Shown here piece after piece: positions 1-9,263 of a stretch of DNA of 52,418 bases. The first letter of the stretch is position 1. The number at the start of each line of letters is the position of its first letter. The stretch comes from Citrobacter portucalensis (GTDB taxonomy: Bacteria > Pseudomonadota > Gammaproteobacteria > Enterobacterales > Enterobacteriaceae). The stretch covers positions 1-52,418 of the forward strand of contig NZ_MVFY01000021.1 in the NCBI RefSeq assembly GCF_002042885.1, read 5' to 3'. The notes under the pieces were generated by a model that was given only the letters and a program-made list of their open reading frames with translations, searched no databases and was not told the origin of the DNA. Position numbers and translations under genes: made by a program.

Positions 1-133
1 TTATAAAGAATTTAACATTTGTATGATAAGTGAATTATTTAAAATCCTTTAAATTCAAAATATTACGTTAAAAAACAATATCCCACTTTGGGGGTATGTA
101 AAAACCAACCTCCATTTTTCATCCCTGCATGCC

Positions 134-176
134 TTGATCGTTATCAATTCTCACGCCCTTTCAGAGCGTTACCTTC
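134..176 (+). promoter_or_regulatory. narG promoter with FNR box
   Basis: TTGATCGTTATCAA at 134-147 matches the FNR consensus TTGAT-N4-ATCAA exactly. A -10-like TACCTT lies near 170-175, which puts the FNR site about 41 bp before the likely start of transcription, the class II position known for E. coli narG. Further upstream (1-120) the DNA is AT-rich and would hold the NarL and IHF sites known in E. coli; I did not resolve them individually. The promoter implies anaerobic induction. Confidence 0.85.
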
Positions 177-237
177 GCTCTCAATCAAGCAATGTCGATT
201 TATCAGAGAGCCGTCAGGCTCCTACAGGAGAAAACCG

Positions 238-3200
238 ATGAGTAAATTCCTGGACCGGTTTCGCTACTTCAAGCAGAAGGGCGAAACCTTTGCCGATGGG
301 CATGGCCAGCTTCTCAATACCAACAGGGACTGGGAGGACGGATACCGCCAGCGTTGGCAGCATGACAAAATCGTGCGTTCAACCCACGGGGTAAACTGCA
401 CGGGCTCATGCAGCTGGAAAATCTATGTGAAAAATGGTCTGGTGACCTGGGAGACCCAGCAAACTGACTACCCACGCACGCGTCCAGATATGCCTAACCA
501 CGAGCCTCGCGGCTGCCCACGTGGTGCAAGCTATTCCTGGTATCTCTACAGCGCTAACCGTCTGAAATACCCACTGATGCGCAAACGTCTGATGAAGATG
601 TGGCGTGAAGCAAAAAGACTGCACAGCGATCCGGTAGACGCATGGGCATCCATCATCGAAGACGCCGACAAAGCAAAAAGCTTCAAACAAGCGCGCGGTC
701 GTGGTGGATTTGTTCGTTCTTCCTGGCAGGAAGTGAATGAACTGATTGCTGCATCTAACGTTTACACCATCAAAACCTATGGCCCTGACCGCGTTGCAGG
801 CTTCTCTCCGATCCCGGCGATGTCGATGGTTTCTTATGCTTCCGGCGCACGCTATATGTCGCTGATTGGCGGTACCTGCCTGAGCTTCTACGACTGGTAC
901 TGCGACCTGCCGCCGGCTTCCCCGCAAACCTGGGGCGAGCAAACCGACGTACCGGAATCTGCCGACTGGTATAACTCCAGCTACATTCTTGCATGGGGCT
1001 CTAACGTACCGCAGACCCGTACTCCGGATGCACACTTCTTTACTGAAGTTCGCTATAAAGGCACCAAAACGGTAGCGATTACTCCGGACTACGCAGAAAT
1101 CGCCAAACTTTGCGACCTGTGGCTGGCACCGAAGCAGGGAACCGATGCTGCGATGGCAATGGCGATGGGCCATGTCATGCTGCGCGAGTTCCACCTCGAT
1201 AACCCGAGCCAGTACTTCACCGACTACGTTCGTCGTTATACTGACATGCCAATGCTGGTGATGCTCGAAGAGCGTGACGGTTACTATGCTGCTGGTCGTA
1301 TGCTGCGTGCGGCGGATCTGGTCGACTCTCTGGGCCAGCAAAATAACCCAGAATGGAAAACTGTCGCTATCAACAGCAACGGCGAAATGGTTGCGCCAAA
1401 CGGTTCAATTGGTTTCCGTTGGGGCGAAAAGGGCAAATGGAACCTTGAGCAACGCGACGGTACGTCCGGTGATGAAACCGAACTGCAGCTCAGCCTGCTG
1501 GGTGGCCAGGACGATATCGCTGAAGTGGGCTTCCCGTACTTTGGCGGCGAAGGTACCGAGCACTTCAGTAAAGTAGAGCTGGAAAATATTCTGCTGCACA
1601 AACTGCCGGTTAAACGCCTGCAGTTGGCCGATGGCTCTACCGCGCTGGTGACCACCGTTTACGACCTGACCATGGCTAACTATGGCCTGGAACGTGGTCT
1701 GAACGACGAAAACTGCGCGACCAGCTACGATGACGTGAAAGCGTACACGCCGGCATGGGCAGAAAAAATCACTGGCGTATCACGTTCTCAGATCGTGCGC
1801 ATTGCCCGTGAATTTGCGGATAACGCCGATAAAACACACGGTCGTTCGATGATCATCGTCGGTGCGGGCCTGAACCACTGGTACCACCTCGATATGAACT
1901 ATCGTGGCCTGATCAATATGCTGGTGTTCTGCGGTTGTATCGGTCAGAGCGGCGGCGGTTGGGCCCACTACGTCGGCCAGGAAAAACTGCGTCCGCAAAC
2001 CGGCTGGCAGCCGCTGGCGTTTGCTCTTGACTGGCAGCGTCCGCCTCGTCATATGAACAGCACTTCCTACTTCTATAACCACTCCAGCCAATGGCGCTAT
2101 GAGACGGTTACTGCGCAGGAACTGCTTTCCCCGATGGCAGACAAATCCCGCTACAGCGGTCATTTGATTGATTTTAACGTTCGCGCTGAACGTATGGGCT
2201 GGTTGCCATCTGCGCCGCAGTTAGGGACTAACCCACTGCGTATCGCCGAAGAAGCGCAGAAAGCAGGTATGACGCCGGTGGATTACACCGTTAAATCCCT
2301 GAAAGAAGGTTCTATTCGCTTTGCGGCAGAGCAGCCGGAAAACGGTAAAAACCATCCGCGCAACCTGTTTATCTGGCGTTCTAACCTGCTCGGTTCTTCC
2401 GGTAAAGGCCACGAGTACATGCTCAAGTATCTGCTGGGTACTGAACATGGTATTCAGGGCAAAGATCTCGGCCAGCAGAGCGGCGTGAAGCCTGAAGAAG
2501 TGGAATGGCAGGATAACGGCCTGGACGGCAAACTGGATCTGGTTGTCACGCTGGACTTCCGTCTGTCGAGCACCTGTCTGTATTCCGACATCGTGTTGCC
2601 GACCGCAACCTGGTATGAAAAAGACGATATGAATACCTCGGACATGCATCCGTTTATTCATCCTCTGTCTGCGGCCGTTGACCCGGCCTGGGAATCGAAG
2701 AGCGACTGGGAAATCTACAAAGCCATCGCCAAGAAATTCTCTGAAGTTTGCGTGGGCCATCTCGGTAAAGAAACTGACGTCGTTACGCTGCCTATTCAGC
2801 ACGACTCTGCCGCAGAACTGGCACAACCGCTGGACGTGAAGGACTGGAAAAAAGGTGAATGTGACCTGATTCCTGGTGTTACCGCGCCGCACATCATGAC
2901 CGTTGAGCGTGATTATCCGGCAACATACGAGCGTTTCACCTCCATCGGCCCGCTGATGGAAAAAATCGGTAACGGCGGTAAAGGGATTGCCTGGAATACC
3001 CAGAGCGAAATGGATCTGCTGCGTAAGCTCAATTACACCAAGGCTGAAGGTCCGGCAAAAGGCCAGCCGATGCTGGATACCGCAATTGATGCAGCCGAGA
3101 TGATCCTGACGCTGGCGCCGGAAACTAACGGTCAGGTAGCCGTTAAAGCCTGGGCTGCGCTGAGTGAATTTACCGGTCGTGACCATACGCATCTGGCGCT

Positions 3201-3981
3201 GAATAAAGAAGACGAAAAAATTCGCTTCCGCGATATTCAGGCGCAGCCGCGCAAAATTATCTCCAGCCCGACCTGGTCAGGACTGGAAGATGAACACGTG
3301 TCTTATAACGCCGGCTATACCAACGTTCACGAGCTGATCCCATGGCGTACGCTGTCTGGTCGCCAGCAGTTGTATCAGGATCATCAGTGGATGCGTGACT
3401 TTGGTGAAAGTCTGCTGGTTTACCGTCCGCCAATCGACACCCGTTCGGTGAAAGCGGTGATTGGGGAGAAATCTAACGGTAACCCGGAAAAAGCGCTCAA
3501 CTTCCTGACGCCGCACCAGAAATGGGGTATCCACTCCACTTACAGCGACAACTTGCTGATGCTGACGCTGTCACGCGGTGGCCCGATTGTGTGGATGAGC
3601 GAAGTCGATGCGAAGGATCTGGGAATCGAAGATAACGACTGGATCGAAGTCTTCAACAGCAACGGTGCGCTGACGGCACGTGCAGTTGTCAGCCAGCGTG
3701 TACCGGCCGGGATGACCATGATGTACCACGCGCAGGAACGTATCGTTAACCTGCCGGGTTCAGAAATCACCCAGCAGCGCGGTGGGATCCACAACTCGGT
3801 GACCCGTATTACGCCGAAACCGACCCATATGATCGGCGGCTATGCGCAGCTGGCCTACGGCTTTAACTACTACGGCACCGTCGGTTCAAACCGTGATGAG
3901 TTCGTAGTTGTACGTAAGATGAAGAACATTAACTGGTTGGATGGCGAAGGCAATGACCAGGTACAGGAGAGCGTAAAATGA
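238..3981 (+). CDS. narG: Respiratory nitrate reductase A, alpha (catalytic) subunit
   Basis: This 1247-residue molybdopterin (bis-MGD) subunit reduces nitrate to nitrite on the cytoplasmic face of the inner membrane, using electrons passed from NarI through NarH. The N-terminus carries the FS0 [4Fe-4S] ligands His50, Cys54, Cys58 and Cys93, and Asp223 in the WYCDLPP stretch is the molybdenum ligand. The frame is open further upstream to about 88. I chose the ATG at 238 because it follows a good ribosome site (AGGAG, 224-228) and gives the exact E. coli length. The gene is first in narGHJI and overlaps narH by 4 bp (ATGA). The sequence is close to E. coli NarG throughout with scattered conservative changes. 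No frameshift or missing ligand was seen. Confidence 0.99.
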   Translation: MSKFLDRFRYFKQKGETFADGHGQLLNTNRDWEDGYRQRWQHDKIVRSTHGVNCTGSCSWKIYVKNGLVTWETQQTDYPRTRPDMPNHEPRGCPRGASYSWYLYSANRLKYPLMRKRLMKMWREAKRLHSDPVDAWASIIEDADKAKSFKQARGRGGFVRSSWQEVNELIAASNVYTIKTYGPDRVAGFSPIPAMSMVSYASGARYMSLIGGTCLSFYDWYCDLPPASPQTWGEQTDVPESADWYNSSYILAWGSNVPQTRTPDAHFFTEVRYKGTKTVAITPDYAEIAKLCDLWLAPKQGTDAAMAMAMGHVMLREFHLDNPSQYFTDYVRRYTDMPMLVMLEERDGYYAAGRMLRAADLVDSLGQQNNPEWKTVAINSNGEMVAPNGSIGFRWGEKGKWNLEQRDGTSGDETELQLSLLGGQDDIAEVGFPYFGGEGTEHFSKVELENILLHKLPVKRLQLADGSTALVTTVYDLTMANYGLERGLNDENCATSYDDVKAYTPAWAEKITGVSRSQIVRIAREFADNADKTHGRSMIIVGAGLNHWYHLDMNYRGLINMLVFCGCIGQSGGGWAHYVGQEKLRPQTGWQPLAFALDWQRPPRHMNSTSYFYNHSSQWRYETVTAQELLSPMADKSRYSGHLIDFNVRAERMGWLPSAPQLGTNPLRIAEEAQKAGMTPVDYTVKSLKEGSIRFAAEQPENGKNHPRNLFIWRSNLLGSSGKGHEYMLKYLLGTEHGIQGKDLGQQSGVKPEEVEWQDNGLDGKLDLVVTLDFRLSSTCLYSDIVLPTATWYEKDDMNTSDMHPFIHPLSAAVDPAWESKSDWEIYKAIAKKFSEVCVGHLGKETDVVTLPIQHDSAAELAQPLDVKDWKKGECDLIPGVTAPHIMTVERDYPATYERFTSIGPLMEKIGNGGKGIAWNTQSEMDLLRKLNYTKAEGPAKGQPMLDTAIDAAEMILTLAPETNGQVAVKAWAALSEFTGRDHTHLALNKEDEKIRFRDIQAQPRKIISSPTWSGLEDEHVSYNAGYTNVHELIPWRTLSGRQQLYQDHQWMRDFGESLLVYRPPIDTRSVKAVIGEKSNGNPEKALNFLTPHQKWGIHSTYSDNLLMLTLSRGGPIVWMSEVDAKDLGIEDNDWIEVFNSNGALTARAVVSQRVPAGMTMMYHAQERIVNLPGSEITQQRGGIHNSVTRITPKPTHMIGGYAQLAYGFNYYGTVGSNRDEFVVVRKMKNINWLDGEGNDQVQESVK

Positions 3982-5516
3982 AAATTCGTTCACAAGTCGG
4001 CATGGTGCTGAATCTCGATAAGTGCATCGGCTGCCACACCTGTTCAGTGACCTGTAAAAACGTCTGGACCAGCCGTGAAGGTATGGAGTACGCCTGGTTC
4101 AACAACGTCGAAAGTAAGCCTGGCGTTGGCTTCCCGAACGACTGGGAAAACCAGGAAAAATGGAAGGGCGGTTGGATCCGTAAAATCAACGGCAAACTGC
4201 AGCCGCGCATGGGTAACAAAGCGCTGCTGTTGGGTAAAATCTTTGCTAACCCGCATCTGCCGGGCATGGATGATTACTACGAGCCGTTTGATTTTGACTA
4301 CCAGACGTTGCATAACGCCCCGGCAGACAGCAAAGCGCAGCCGATTGCTCGTCCACGCTCGCTCATCACCGGTCAGCGAATGGACAAAATCACCAGCGGT
4401 CCGAACTGGGAAGAAATTCTCGGCGGCGAGTTTGAAAAACGCGCCAAAGACCAGAACTTCGAAAACATGCAGAAGGCGATGTACGGTCAGTTCGAAAACA
4501 CCTTCATGATGTACCTGCCGCGTCTGTGTGAGCACTGCCTTAATCCGGCGTGTGTGGCGACCTGTCCGAGCGGAGCTATCTACAAGCGTGAAGAAGATGG
4601 CATCGTGCTGATCGACCAGGACAAGTGCCGCGGCTGGCGTATGTGTATCACCGGCTGCCCGTACAAGAAGATCTACTTCAACTGGAAGAGCGGGAAATCT
4701 GAGAAGTGCATTTTCTGCTACCCGCGTATCGAAGCTGGTCAGCCGACCGTTTGCTCCGAAACCTGTGTAGGTCGTATCCGTTACCTCGGCGTACTGCTGT
4801 ATGACGCAGATGCGATCGAAAGTGCAGCAAGCACCGAGCACGAGAAAGATTTGTACCAGCGTCAGCTGGACGTGTTCCTCGATCCGAACGATCCGGCTGT
4901 TATCGAACAGGCGCTGAAAGATGGTATTCCGCTGAGCGTCATTGATGCCGCACAGCAGTCTCCGGTTTACAAAATGGCGATGGACTGGAAGCTGGCGCTG
5001 CCGCTGCATCCGGAATACCGCACACTGCCGATGGTCTGGTACGTGCCGCCATTGTCACCGATTCAGTCAGCTGCTGATGCGGGCGAGCTGGGCAGCAACG
5101 GTATTCTGCCGGATGTTGACAGCCTGCGTATTCCGGTTCAGTACCTGGCGAACCTGCTGACTGCAGGTGACACCCAGCCGGTACTGTTGGCGCTGAAACG
5201 TATGCTGGCGATGCGTCACTACAAACGTGCGGAAACTGTTGACGGCAAAGTTGATACCCGTGCGTTGGAAGAGGTGGGCTTAAGCGAAGCACAGGCACAG
5301 GAAATGTATCGTTACCTGGCAATCGCGAACTACGAAGATCGTTTCGTGGTACCGAGCAGCCATCGTGAACTGGCACGTGACGCGTTCCCGGAGAAAAGCG
5401 GTTGTGGCTTTACCTTCGGCGACGGTTGCCACGGTTCTGATACTAAATTCAATCTGTTCAACAGCCGCCGCATCGACGCTGTCGATGTGACCAGCAAAAC
5501 GGAGCCGCACCAATGA
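3978..5516 (+). CDS. narH: Respiratory nitrate reductase A, beta (iron-sulfur) subunit
   Basis: This 512-residue ferredoxin-type electron-transfer subunit holds one [3Fe-4S] and three [4Fe-4S] clusters between the NarI haems and NarG. Four cysteine groups are visible: CIGCHTCSVTC from residue 16, CEHCLNPACVATC, CRGWRMCITGC and CIFC...CSETC. In the third group a Trp takes the place of a cysteine, which is normal for NarH and explains its [3Fe-4S] cluster. The length equals E. coli NarH. Start and stop overlap narG and narJ by 4 bp each, so translation is probably coupled. The product is cytoplasmic and peripheral on the membrane. Confidence 0.99.
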   Translation: MKIRSQVGMVLNLDKCIGCHTCSVTCKNVWTSREGMEYAWFNNVESKPGVGFPNDWENQEKWKGGWIRKINGKLQPRMGNKALLLGKIFANPHLPGMDDYYEPFDFDYQTLHNAPADSKAQPIARPRSLITGQRMDKITSGPNWEEILGGEFEKRAKDQNFENMQKAMYGQFENTFMMYLPRLCEHCLNPACVATCPSGAIYKREEDGIVLIDQDKCRGWRMCITGCPYKKIYFNWKSGKSEKCIFCYPRIEAGQPTVCSETCVGRIRYLGVLLYDADAIESAASTEHEKDLYQRQLDVFLDPNDPAVIEQALKDGIPLSVIDAAQQSPVYKMAMDWKLALPLHPEYRTLPMVWYVPPLSPIQSAADAGELGSNGILPDVDSLRIPVQYLANLLTAGDTQPVLLALKRMLAMRHYKRAETVDGKVDTRALEEVGLSEAQAQEMYRYLAIANYEDRFVVPSSHRELARDAFPEKSGCGFTFGDGCHGSDTKFNLFNSRRIDAVDVTSKTEPHQ

Positions 5517-6223
5517 TTGAACTCGTCATTGTTTCGCGTCTGCTCGAGTACCCGGATGCTGCCTTGTGGCAGCATCAGCAGGAACTTTTCGATGCACTCG
5601 CGTCATCTGAGAACCTGGATAAAGAGGATGCCCAGACTCTGGGCGTTTTCCTGCGCGATCTAACCGCGCAGGACATGCTGGATGTGCAGGCCGCCTACAG
5701 CGAACTGTTTGACCGTGGCCGCGCGACATCGCTGCTGCTGTTTGAACATGTTCACGGTGAATCCCGCGATCGCGGTCAGGCTATGGTTGACCTGATGGCA
5801 CAGTATGAGCAGCACGGTTTGCAGCTCGACAGCCGCGAACTTCCCGATCATCTGCCGCTGTATCTGGAATATCTTGCGCAACTGCCGAAAAGCGAAGCGC
5901 TAGGTGGCTTACAGGATATTGCGCCGATTCTGGCGCTGCTCAGCGCTCGTTTGCAACAGCGCGAAAGCCGTTATGCGGTGCTGTTCGATCTGCTGTTAAA
6001 ACTGGCGAATACCGTTATCGACAGCGATAAAGTGGCTGAAAAAATTGCGGATGAAGCCCGTGATGATACTCCACAAGCGCTGGATGCGGTCTGGGAAGAA
6101 GAGCAGGTGAAATTTTTCGCCGATCAGGGGTGTGGCGAGTCGGAAATCTCCGCTCACCAGCGTCGTTTTGCCGGGGCCGTTGCGCCGCAGTATCTGAATA
6201 TCACCACCGGAGGACAGCACTAA
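5513..6223 (+). CDS. narJ: Nitrate reductase A assembly chaperone
   Basis: This 236-residue cytoplasmic chaperone of the TorD/DmsD-like all-helical family binds the NarG N-terminus. It helps insert the molybdenum cofactor and FS0 cluster before NarGH docks on NarI, and is not part of the final enzyme. Family membership rests on similarity to E. coli NarJ (same length and N-terminus, [15 protein letters not shown]) and on position. It overlaps narH by 4 bp and its TAA stop shares a base with the narI ATG (TAATG). Confidence 0.98.
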   Translation: MIELVIVSRLLEYPDAALWQHQQELFDALASSENLDKEDAQTLGVFLRDLTAQDMLDVQAAYSELFDRGRATSLLLFEHVHGESRDRGQAMVDLMAQYEQHGLQLDSRELPDHLPLYLEYLAQLPKSEALGGLQDIAPILALLSARLQQRESRYAVLFDLLLKLANTVIDSDKVAEKIADEARDDTPQALDAVWEEEQVKFFADQGCGESEISAHQRRFAGAVAPQYLNITTGGQH

Positions 6224-6900
6224 TGCACTTCCTGAATACGTTCTTCTTTGACATCTATCCGTACATCGCGGGTTCTGTCTTTCTGATCGGCAGCTGGCTG
6301 CGTTATGACTATGGGCAATATACATGGCGTGCGGCTTCCAGTCAGATGCTGGATCGCAAAGGGATGAACCTGGCGTCAAACCTGTTTCACATCGGGATCC
6401 TGGGTATCTTTGCTGGGCACTTCCTTGGCATGTTGACGCCGCACTGGATGTATGAAGCCTGGCTACCGCTTGAAGTGAAACAAAAGATGGCAATGTTTGC
6501 GGGCGGTGCCAGTGGCCTGATGTGTCTGATTGGTGGCGTACTGCTGCTGAAACGTCGTCTGTTCAGCCCACGCGTGCGGGCCACCACCACCGGAGCGGAT
6601 ATTCTGATCCTCTCACTGCTGGTGATCCAGTGTGCGCTGGGCCTGCTGACCATTCCGTTTTCCGCCCAGCATATGGACGGTAGCGAGATGATGAAGCTGG
6701 TGAACTGGGCGCAGACAGTGGTGACCTTCCAGGGCGGAGCGTCTCAGTATCTCGATGGTGTTGCGTTCATTTTCCGTATGCACCTGGTGCTGGGTATGAC
6801 GCTGTTCCTGTTGTTCCCATTCTCTCGTCTGGTACACATCTGGAGCGTCCCGGTCGAATATCTGACACGCAAATACCAGATTGTTCGCGCGCGTCACTAA
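6223..6900 (+). CDS. narI: Respiratory nitrate reductase A, gamma subunit (cytochrome b)
   Basis: This 225-residue integral membrane subunit oxidises quinol at the periplasmic side and carries electrons through two b haems to NarH. Five hydrophobic segments are visible. His56 and His66 (second segment, [15 protein letters not shown]) and the histidines near 187 and 205 (FRMH, LVHIW) are the known haem ligands. The start ATG at 6223 overlaps the narJ stop and follows GGAGG at 6210-6214. The frame is open upstream within narJ, but the start here gives the E. coli length. It is the last gene of the operon and is followed by a strong terminator. Confidence 0.98.
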   Translation: MHFLNTFFFDIYPYIAGSVFLIGSWLRYDYGQYTWRAASSQMLDRKGMNLASNLFHIGILGIFAGHFLGMLTPHWMYEAWLPLEVKQKMAMFAGGASGLMCLIGGVLLLKRRLFSPRVRATTTGADILILSLLVIQCALGLLTIPFSAQHMDGSEMMKLVNWAQTVVTFQGGASQYLDGVAFIFRMHLVLGMTLFLLFPFSRLVHIWSVPVEYLTRKYQIVRARH

Positions 6901-6921
6901 TCGTATATTTGAGAATGACAA

Positions 6922-6947
6922 AACCCTGCTTCGGCGGGGTTTTTTTA
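6922..6947 (+). terminator. narGHJI intrinsic terminator
   Basis: A 7-bp GC-rich stem (ACCCTGC / GCGGGGT, with one G-T pair) closed by a TTCG tetraloop runs straight into seven Ts, 22 bp after the narI stop. Confidence 0.93.
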
Positions 6948-6956
6948 TGCCTGTTT

Positions 6957-7041
6957 GCCGGATGGCGGCGCAAGCGCCTTATCCGTCCTACGAAGGTATC
7001 AGCGAGCGCTGTAGGCCTGATAAGTGCAGCGCATCAGGCAA
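6957..7041. repeat. REP/BIME element downstream of narI
   Basis: A classic REP palindrome (GCCGGATG, then GGCGCAAGCGCC, then TTATCCG at 6957-6985) is followed by a second inverted unit (TAGGCCTGATAAG and GCGCATCAGGCA, 7012-7041). This is a bacterial interspersed mosaic element, common between enterobacterial genes. It may protect the 3' end of the nar mRNA. Confidence 0.85.
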
Positions 7042-7087
7042 ATAAAAGGCATTGCTGAGGAATTGAGTGTGTTGCTTTATGAAGTGA

Positions 7088-7106
7088 TGGTGGTGGGGGA
7101 AGGATT
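7088..7106 (-). repeat. rtT-type repeat: copy of the tRNA-Tyr 3' end
   Basis: On the minus strand these 19 bases repeat the last 19 bases of the tyrosine tRNA, including CCA. They lie 175 bp downstream of the equivalent point of the second tRNA (7263). The bases just before (CTTTATGAAGTGA) also repeat those at 7250-7262. This is the tandem repeat arrangement known at the end of the E. coli tyrT operon (rtT RNA). Here only one terminal unit is visible. Confidence 0.75.
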
Positions 7107-7262
7107 ACTCAGCGCTACGCGCTTCGCCCTTCGGGTCGTTGCCTGTGGCAACGCTTTCTCGCTACGCTCGAATCGAACCTTAGTCGAAACTTCTCATCCT
7201 TCCCGCATGGGTGGAATATGGGGCATTAGAGATTGATTTGCTGTTGGTGCTTTATGAAGTGA

Positions 7263-7347
<85 letters not shown>

Positions 7348-7381
7348 AGGGGTAATTCAAATTGTAGGCAGTGCTAGAAGA

Positions 7382-7400
7382 TGGTGGTGGGGGAAGGATT
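7382..7400 (-). repeat. rtT-type repeat in the tRNA spacer
   Basis: This is a second copy of the tRNA-Tyr 3'-terminal 19 bases, inside the spacer between the two tRNAs. It lies 176 bp from the same point of the upstream tRNA (7558). The following 100 bases (CTTCGGGTCGTTGCC and neighbours) resemble the block after 7106, so spacer and tail look like diverged copies of one repeat unit. Confidence 0.75.
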
Positions 7401-7557
7401 ATTCGTCGCTTCGTTCCTCACCCTTCGGGTCGTTGCCGTTGGCAACGTTCTCTCGCTTTCGCTCGAGTCGAGCCTTAATCGAAGGCTCTCACCCTTCCCC
7501 GACAAGTGCAAACTTCTGCATTGCTCACCGGGATAACTACATCGCTGTAGTGAATAA

Positions 7558-7642
<85 letters not shown>

Positions 7643-7682
7643 ACGGGGTAATGCTAATTACTGGCCTGCTTCCGTTGGAAGC

Positions 7683-7717
7683 GGGGCGCATCATATCAAA
7701 TGATGCGCCCCTGTAAA
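7683..7717 (-). promoter_or_regulatory. tyrT promoter with stringent discriminator
   Basis: On the minus strand, -35 TTTACA (7717-7712) and -10 TATGAT (7695-7690) are separated by 16 bp and followed at once by the GC-rich discriminator GCGCCCC (7689-7683). This is the classical E. coli tyrT promoter layout, which is sensitive to ppGpp. The GGGGCGCATCAT/ATGATGCGCCCC inverted repeat here is formed by the promoter itself and has no T-run, so I do not call it a terminator. Confidence 0.88.
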
Positions 7718-7798
7718 GCATTCCGTTGATAAAAAAGAACTGGTTGCCTGATTTTTACACGTAAAGATGTAAAGGTAACCAATTAACTTATCAATCGA

Positions 7799-8641
7799 TT
7801 ACAGAATAATCGTTCGGTTACCGTAAACAAAGACGCGTTGAGCCAGAACCTGATACAGCGCACGGCTTAATACATTTTTTTCAACGTCGCGACCCGCGCG
7901 CATCATATCTTCGGCAGTGTAGGTGTGATCAACATGGATCACGTCCTGCATAATGATTGGGCCTTCATCGAGGTTATCATTCACGTAGTGGGCCGTCGCG
8001 CCGATGATCTTCACCCCGCGCTCATAAGCTTGATGGTACGGACGAGCACCAATGAATGCTGGCAGGAATGAATGGTGAATATTGATAATCTTATTCGGGA
8101 AGCGTGAAACAAATGTCGGGGTCAGAACGCGCATGTATTTAGCCAGCACGACATAGTCCGGCTGGTGGGCGTCGATAGCATCAGCCATTTTCTGATCATG
8201 TTCGTCACGTGTTAAACCTTCATGGCTCACCAGCTCAAACGGAATATCAAACCGTTCAACCAGAGGACGCAAGGTCTCGTGATTGCCGATCACCGCGGCG
8301 ATTTCAACATCCAGCCCGCCATAATTGGCCTTCATTAATAAATCGCCCAGGCAATGCGCTTCCTTGGTGACCAAAATGACGATGCGGCGGCGGCCTGCTG
8401 GGGTTAATTCACGAATCGAGCCTTCAGGTAAGGCGCTGTCCAGATCGGCAAGCAGCGTGACGTCGTTAAAAATGCCCTCCAGTTCGGTGCGCATAAAAAA
8501 GCGTCCGGTACGGTGGTCCACAAACTCATTGTTCTGCACGATGTTCAGTTCATGCTTGTAACAGATATTTGTAATGCGCGCGATCAGACCTTTTTGGTCC
8601 GGGCAAATAGTACGCAGCACTTTTCGTTGTAATGAATGCAT
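7799..8641 (-). CDS. purU: Formyltetrahydrofolate deformylase
   Basis: This 280-residue cytosolic enzyme hydrolyses 10-formyl-THF to formate and THF, supplying formate for PurT and balancing one-carbon pools. Residues 1 to about 85 form an ACT-like regulatory domain (LRTICPDQKGLIARI). Residues from about 86 form a formyltransferase domain with the catalytic Asn-His-Asp set in INIHHSFLPAF and NDNLDEGP. The frame is open to 8758; the ATG at 8641 gives the E. coli protein exactly. It ends just before the tyrT promoter. Confidence 0.97.
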   Translation of the reverse strand: MHSLQRKVLRTICPDQKGLIARITNICYKHELNIVQNNEFVDHRTGRFFMRTELEGIFNDVTLLADLDSALPEGSIRELTPAGRRRIVILVTKEAHCLGDLLMKANYGGLDVEIAAVIGNHETLRPLVERFDIPFELVSHEGLTRDEHDQKMADAIDAHQPDYVVLAKYMRVLTPTFVSRFPNKIINIHHSFLPAFIGARPYHQAYERGVKIIGATAHYVNDNLDEGPIIMQDVIHVDHTYTAEDMMRAGRDVEKNVLSRALYQVLAQRVFVYGNRTIIL

Positions 8642-8696
8642 TTGCAGCGGTGATCCTGTTGAGAATGTTTGCAAAATTGATACTGTCGGGCGTTGA

Positions 8697-9152
8697 TTAG
8701 CCGCAGCACTTTTTAAATTTTTTACCTGAGCCACAAGGGCAGGTATCGTTTCGTCCAATTTGAGGGCGTGTACCGTCTATATAGTACCACTGACCGTTTT
8801 CTTTTAAAAAACGAGAGCGCTCGATAATTGCACCTGTTTTACCTTGTTCAGAAAACCGTGCGACAAAACTGACATAGCCGATATTTTCTGTGTCTGCCGT
8901 CTCTTGTTCAAAAACGGTCAGTCCAAGCCATTCGGTATGAGTAAATCCTGCGATAATGTCGTCGCGAAACTCGGCCGCATGACAATCCGGATGCCAGGTC
9001 CTGATAAGGTAATCTGCGTCTTTCATCACAAAAGCACAGTAACGAGAACGCATGAGGTGTGACGGCGTAGGTGCTACTTGCGCGCCGGACACATAACGGT
9101 AGCAACATAGGCTATACTCGACAGCGCTACCACAGGGACAAAGCTGAGACAC
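8697..9152 (-). CDS. ychJ: YchJ family protein with SEC-C zinc motifs
   Basis: This 151-residue protein has no firmly known function. It carries two zinc-binding SEC-C motifs, one at the N-terminus ([13 protein letters not shown], from residue 5) and one at the C-terminus ([13 protein letters not shown], ending at residue 150). An NTF2-like central part (about 30-130) lies between them. SEC-C motifs occur in SecA, where they bind SecB. The gene lies 55 bp upstream of purU on the same strand and is divergent from rssA. Confidence 0.93.
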   Translation of the reverse strand: MSQLCPCGSAVEYSLCCYRYVSGAQVAPTPSHLMRSRYCAFVMKDADYLIRTWHPDCHAAEFRDDIIAGFTHTEWLGLTVFEQETADTENIGYVSFVARFSEQGKTGAIIERSRFLKENGQWYYIDGTRPQIGRNDTCPCGSGKKFKKCCG

Positions 9153-9263
9153 AAAGTACTCCCTGGAATATAAAAACGGCGTAAAAACGCCAGAGTGGCA
9201 CTATGTTAACTGAGCGGTAGCGATGTTGCTACGTCTGCAAGCCAGGGGAAGTTTGTACGTATA

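Noticed and set aside
88-237. In-frame extension of narG upstream of 238
   Set aside because: It would overlap the FNR box and -10 region of the nar promoter; the start at 238 has the proper ribosome site.
2221-3192. A 323-codon open frame on the minus strand opposite narG
   Set aside because: Shadow of the narG codon pattern, with no family resemblance and no ribosome site. Similar shadows lie opposite trpB, trpE and narH.
7683-7712. Strong inverted repeat GGGGCGCATCAT / ATGATGCGCCCC as a purU terminator
   Set aside because: It coincides with the -10 and discriminator of the tyrT promoter and lacks a T-run.
8642-8758. N-terminal extension of purU
   Set aside because: It runs into the end of ychJ, and the ACT domain begins properly at the ATG at 8641.
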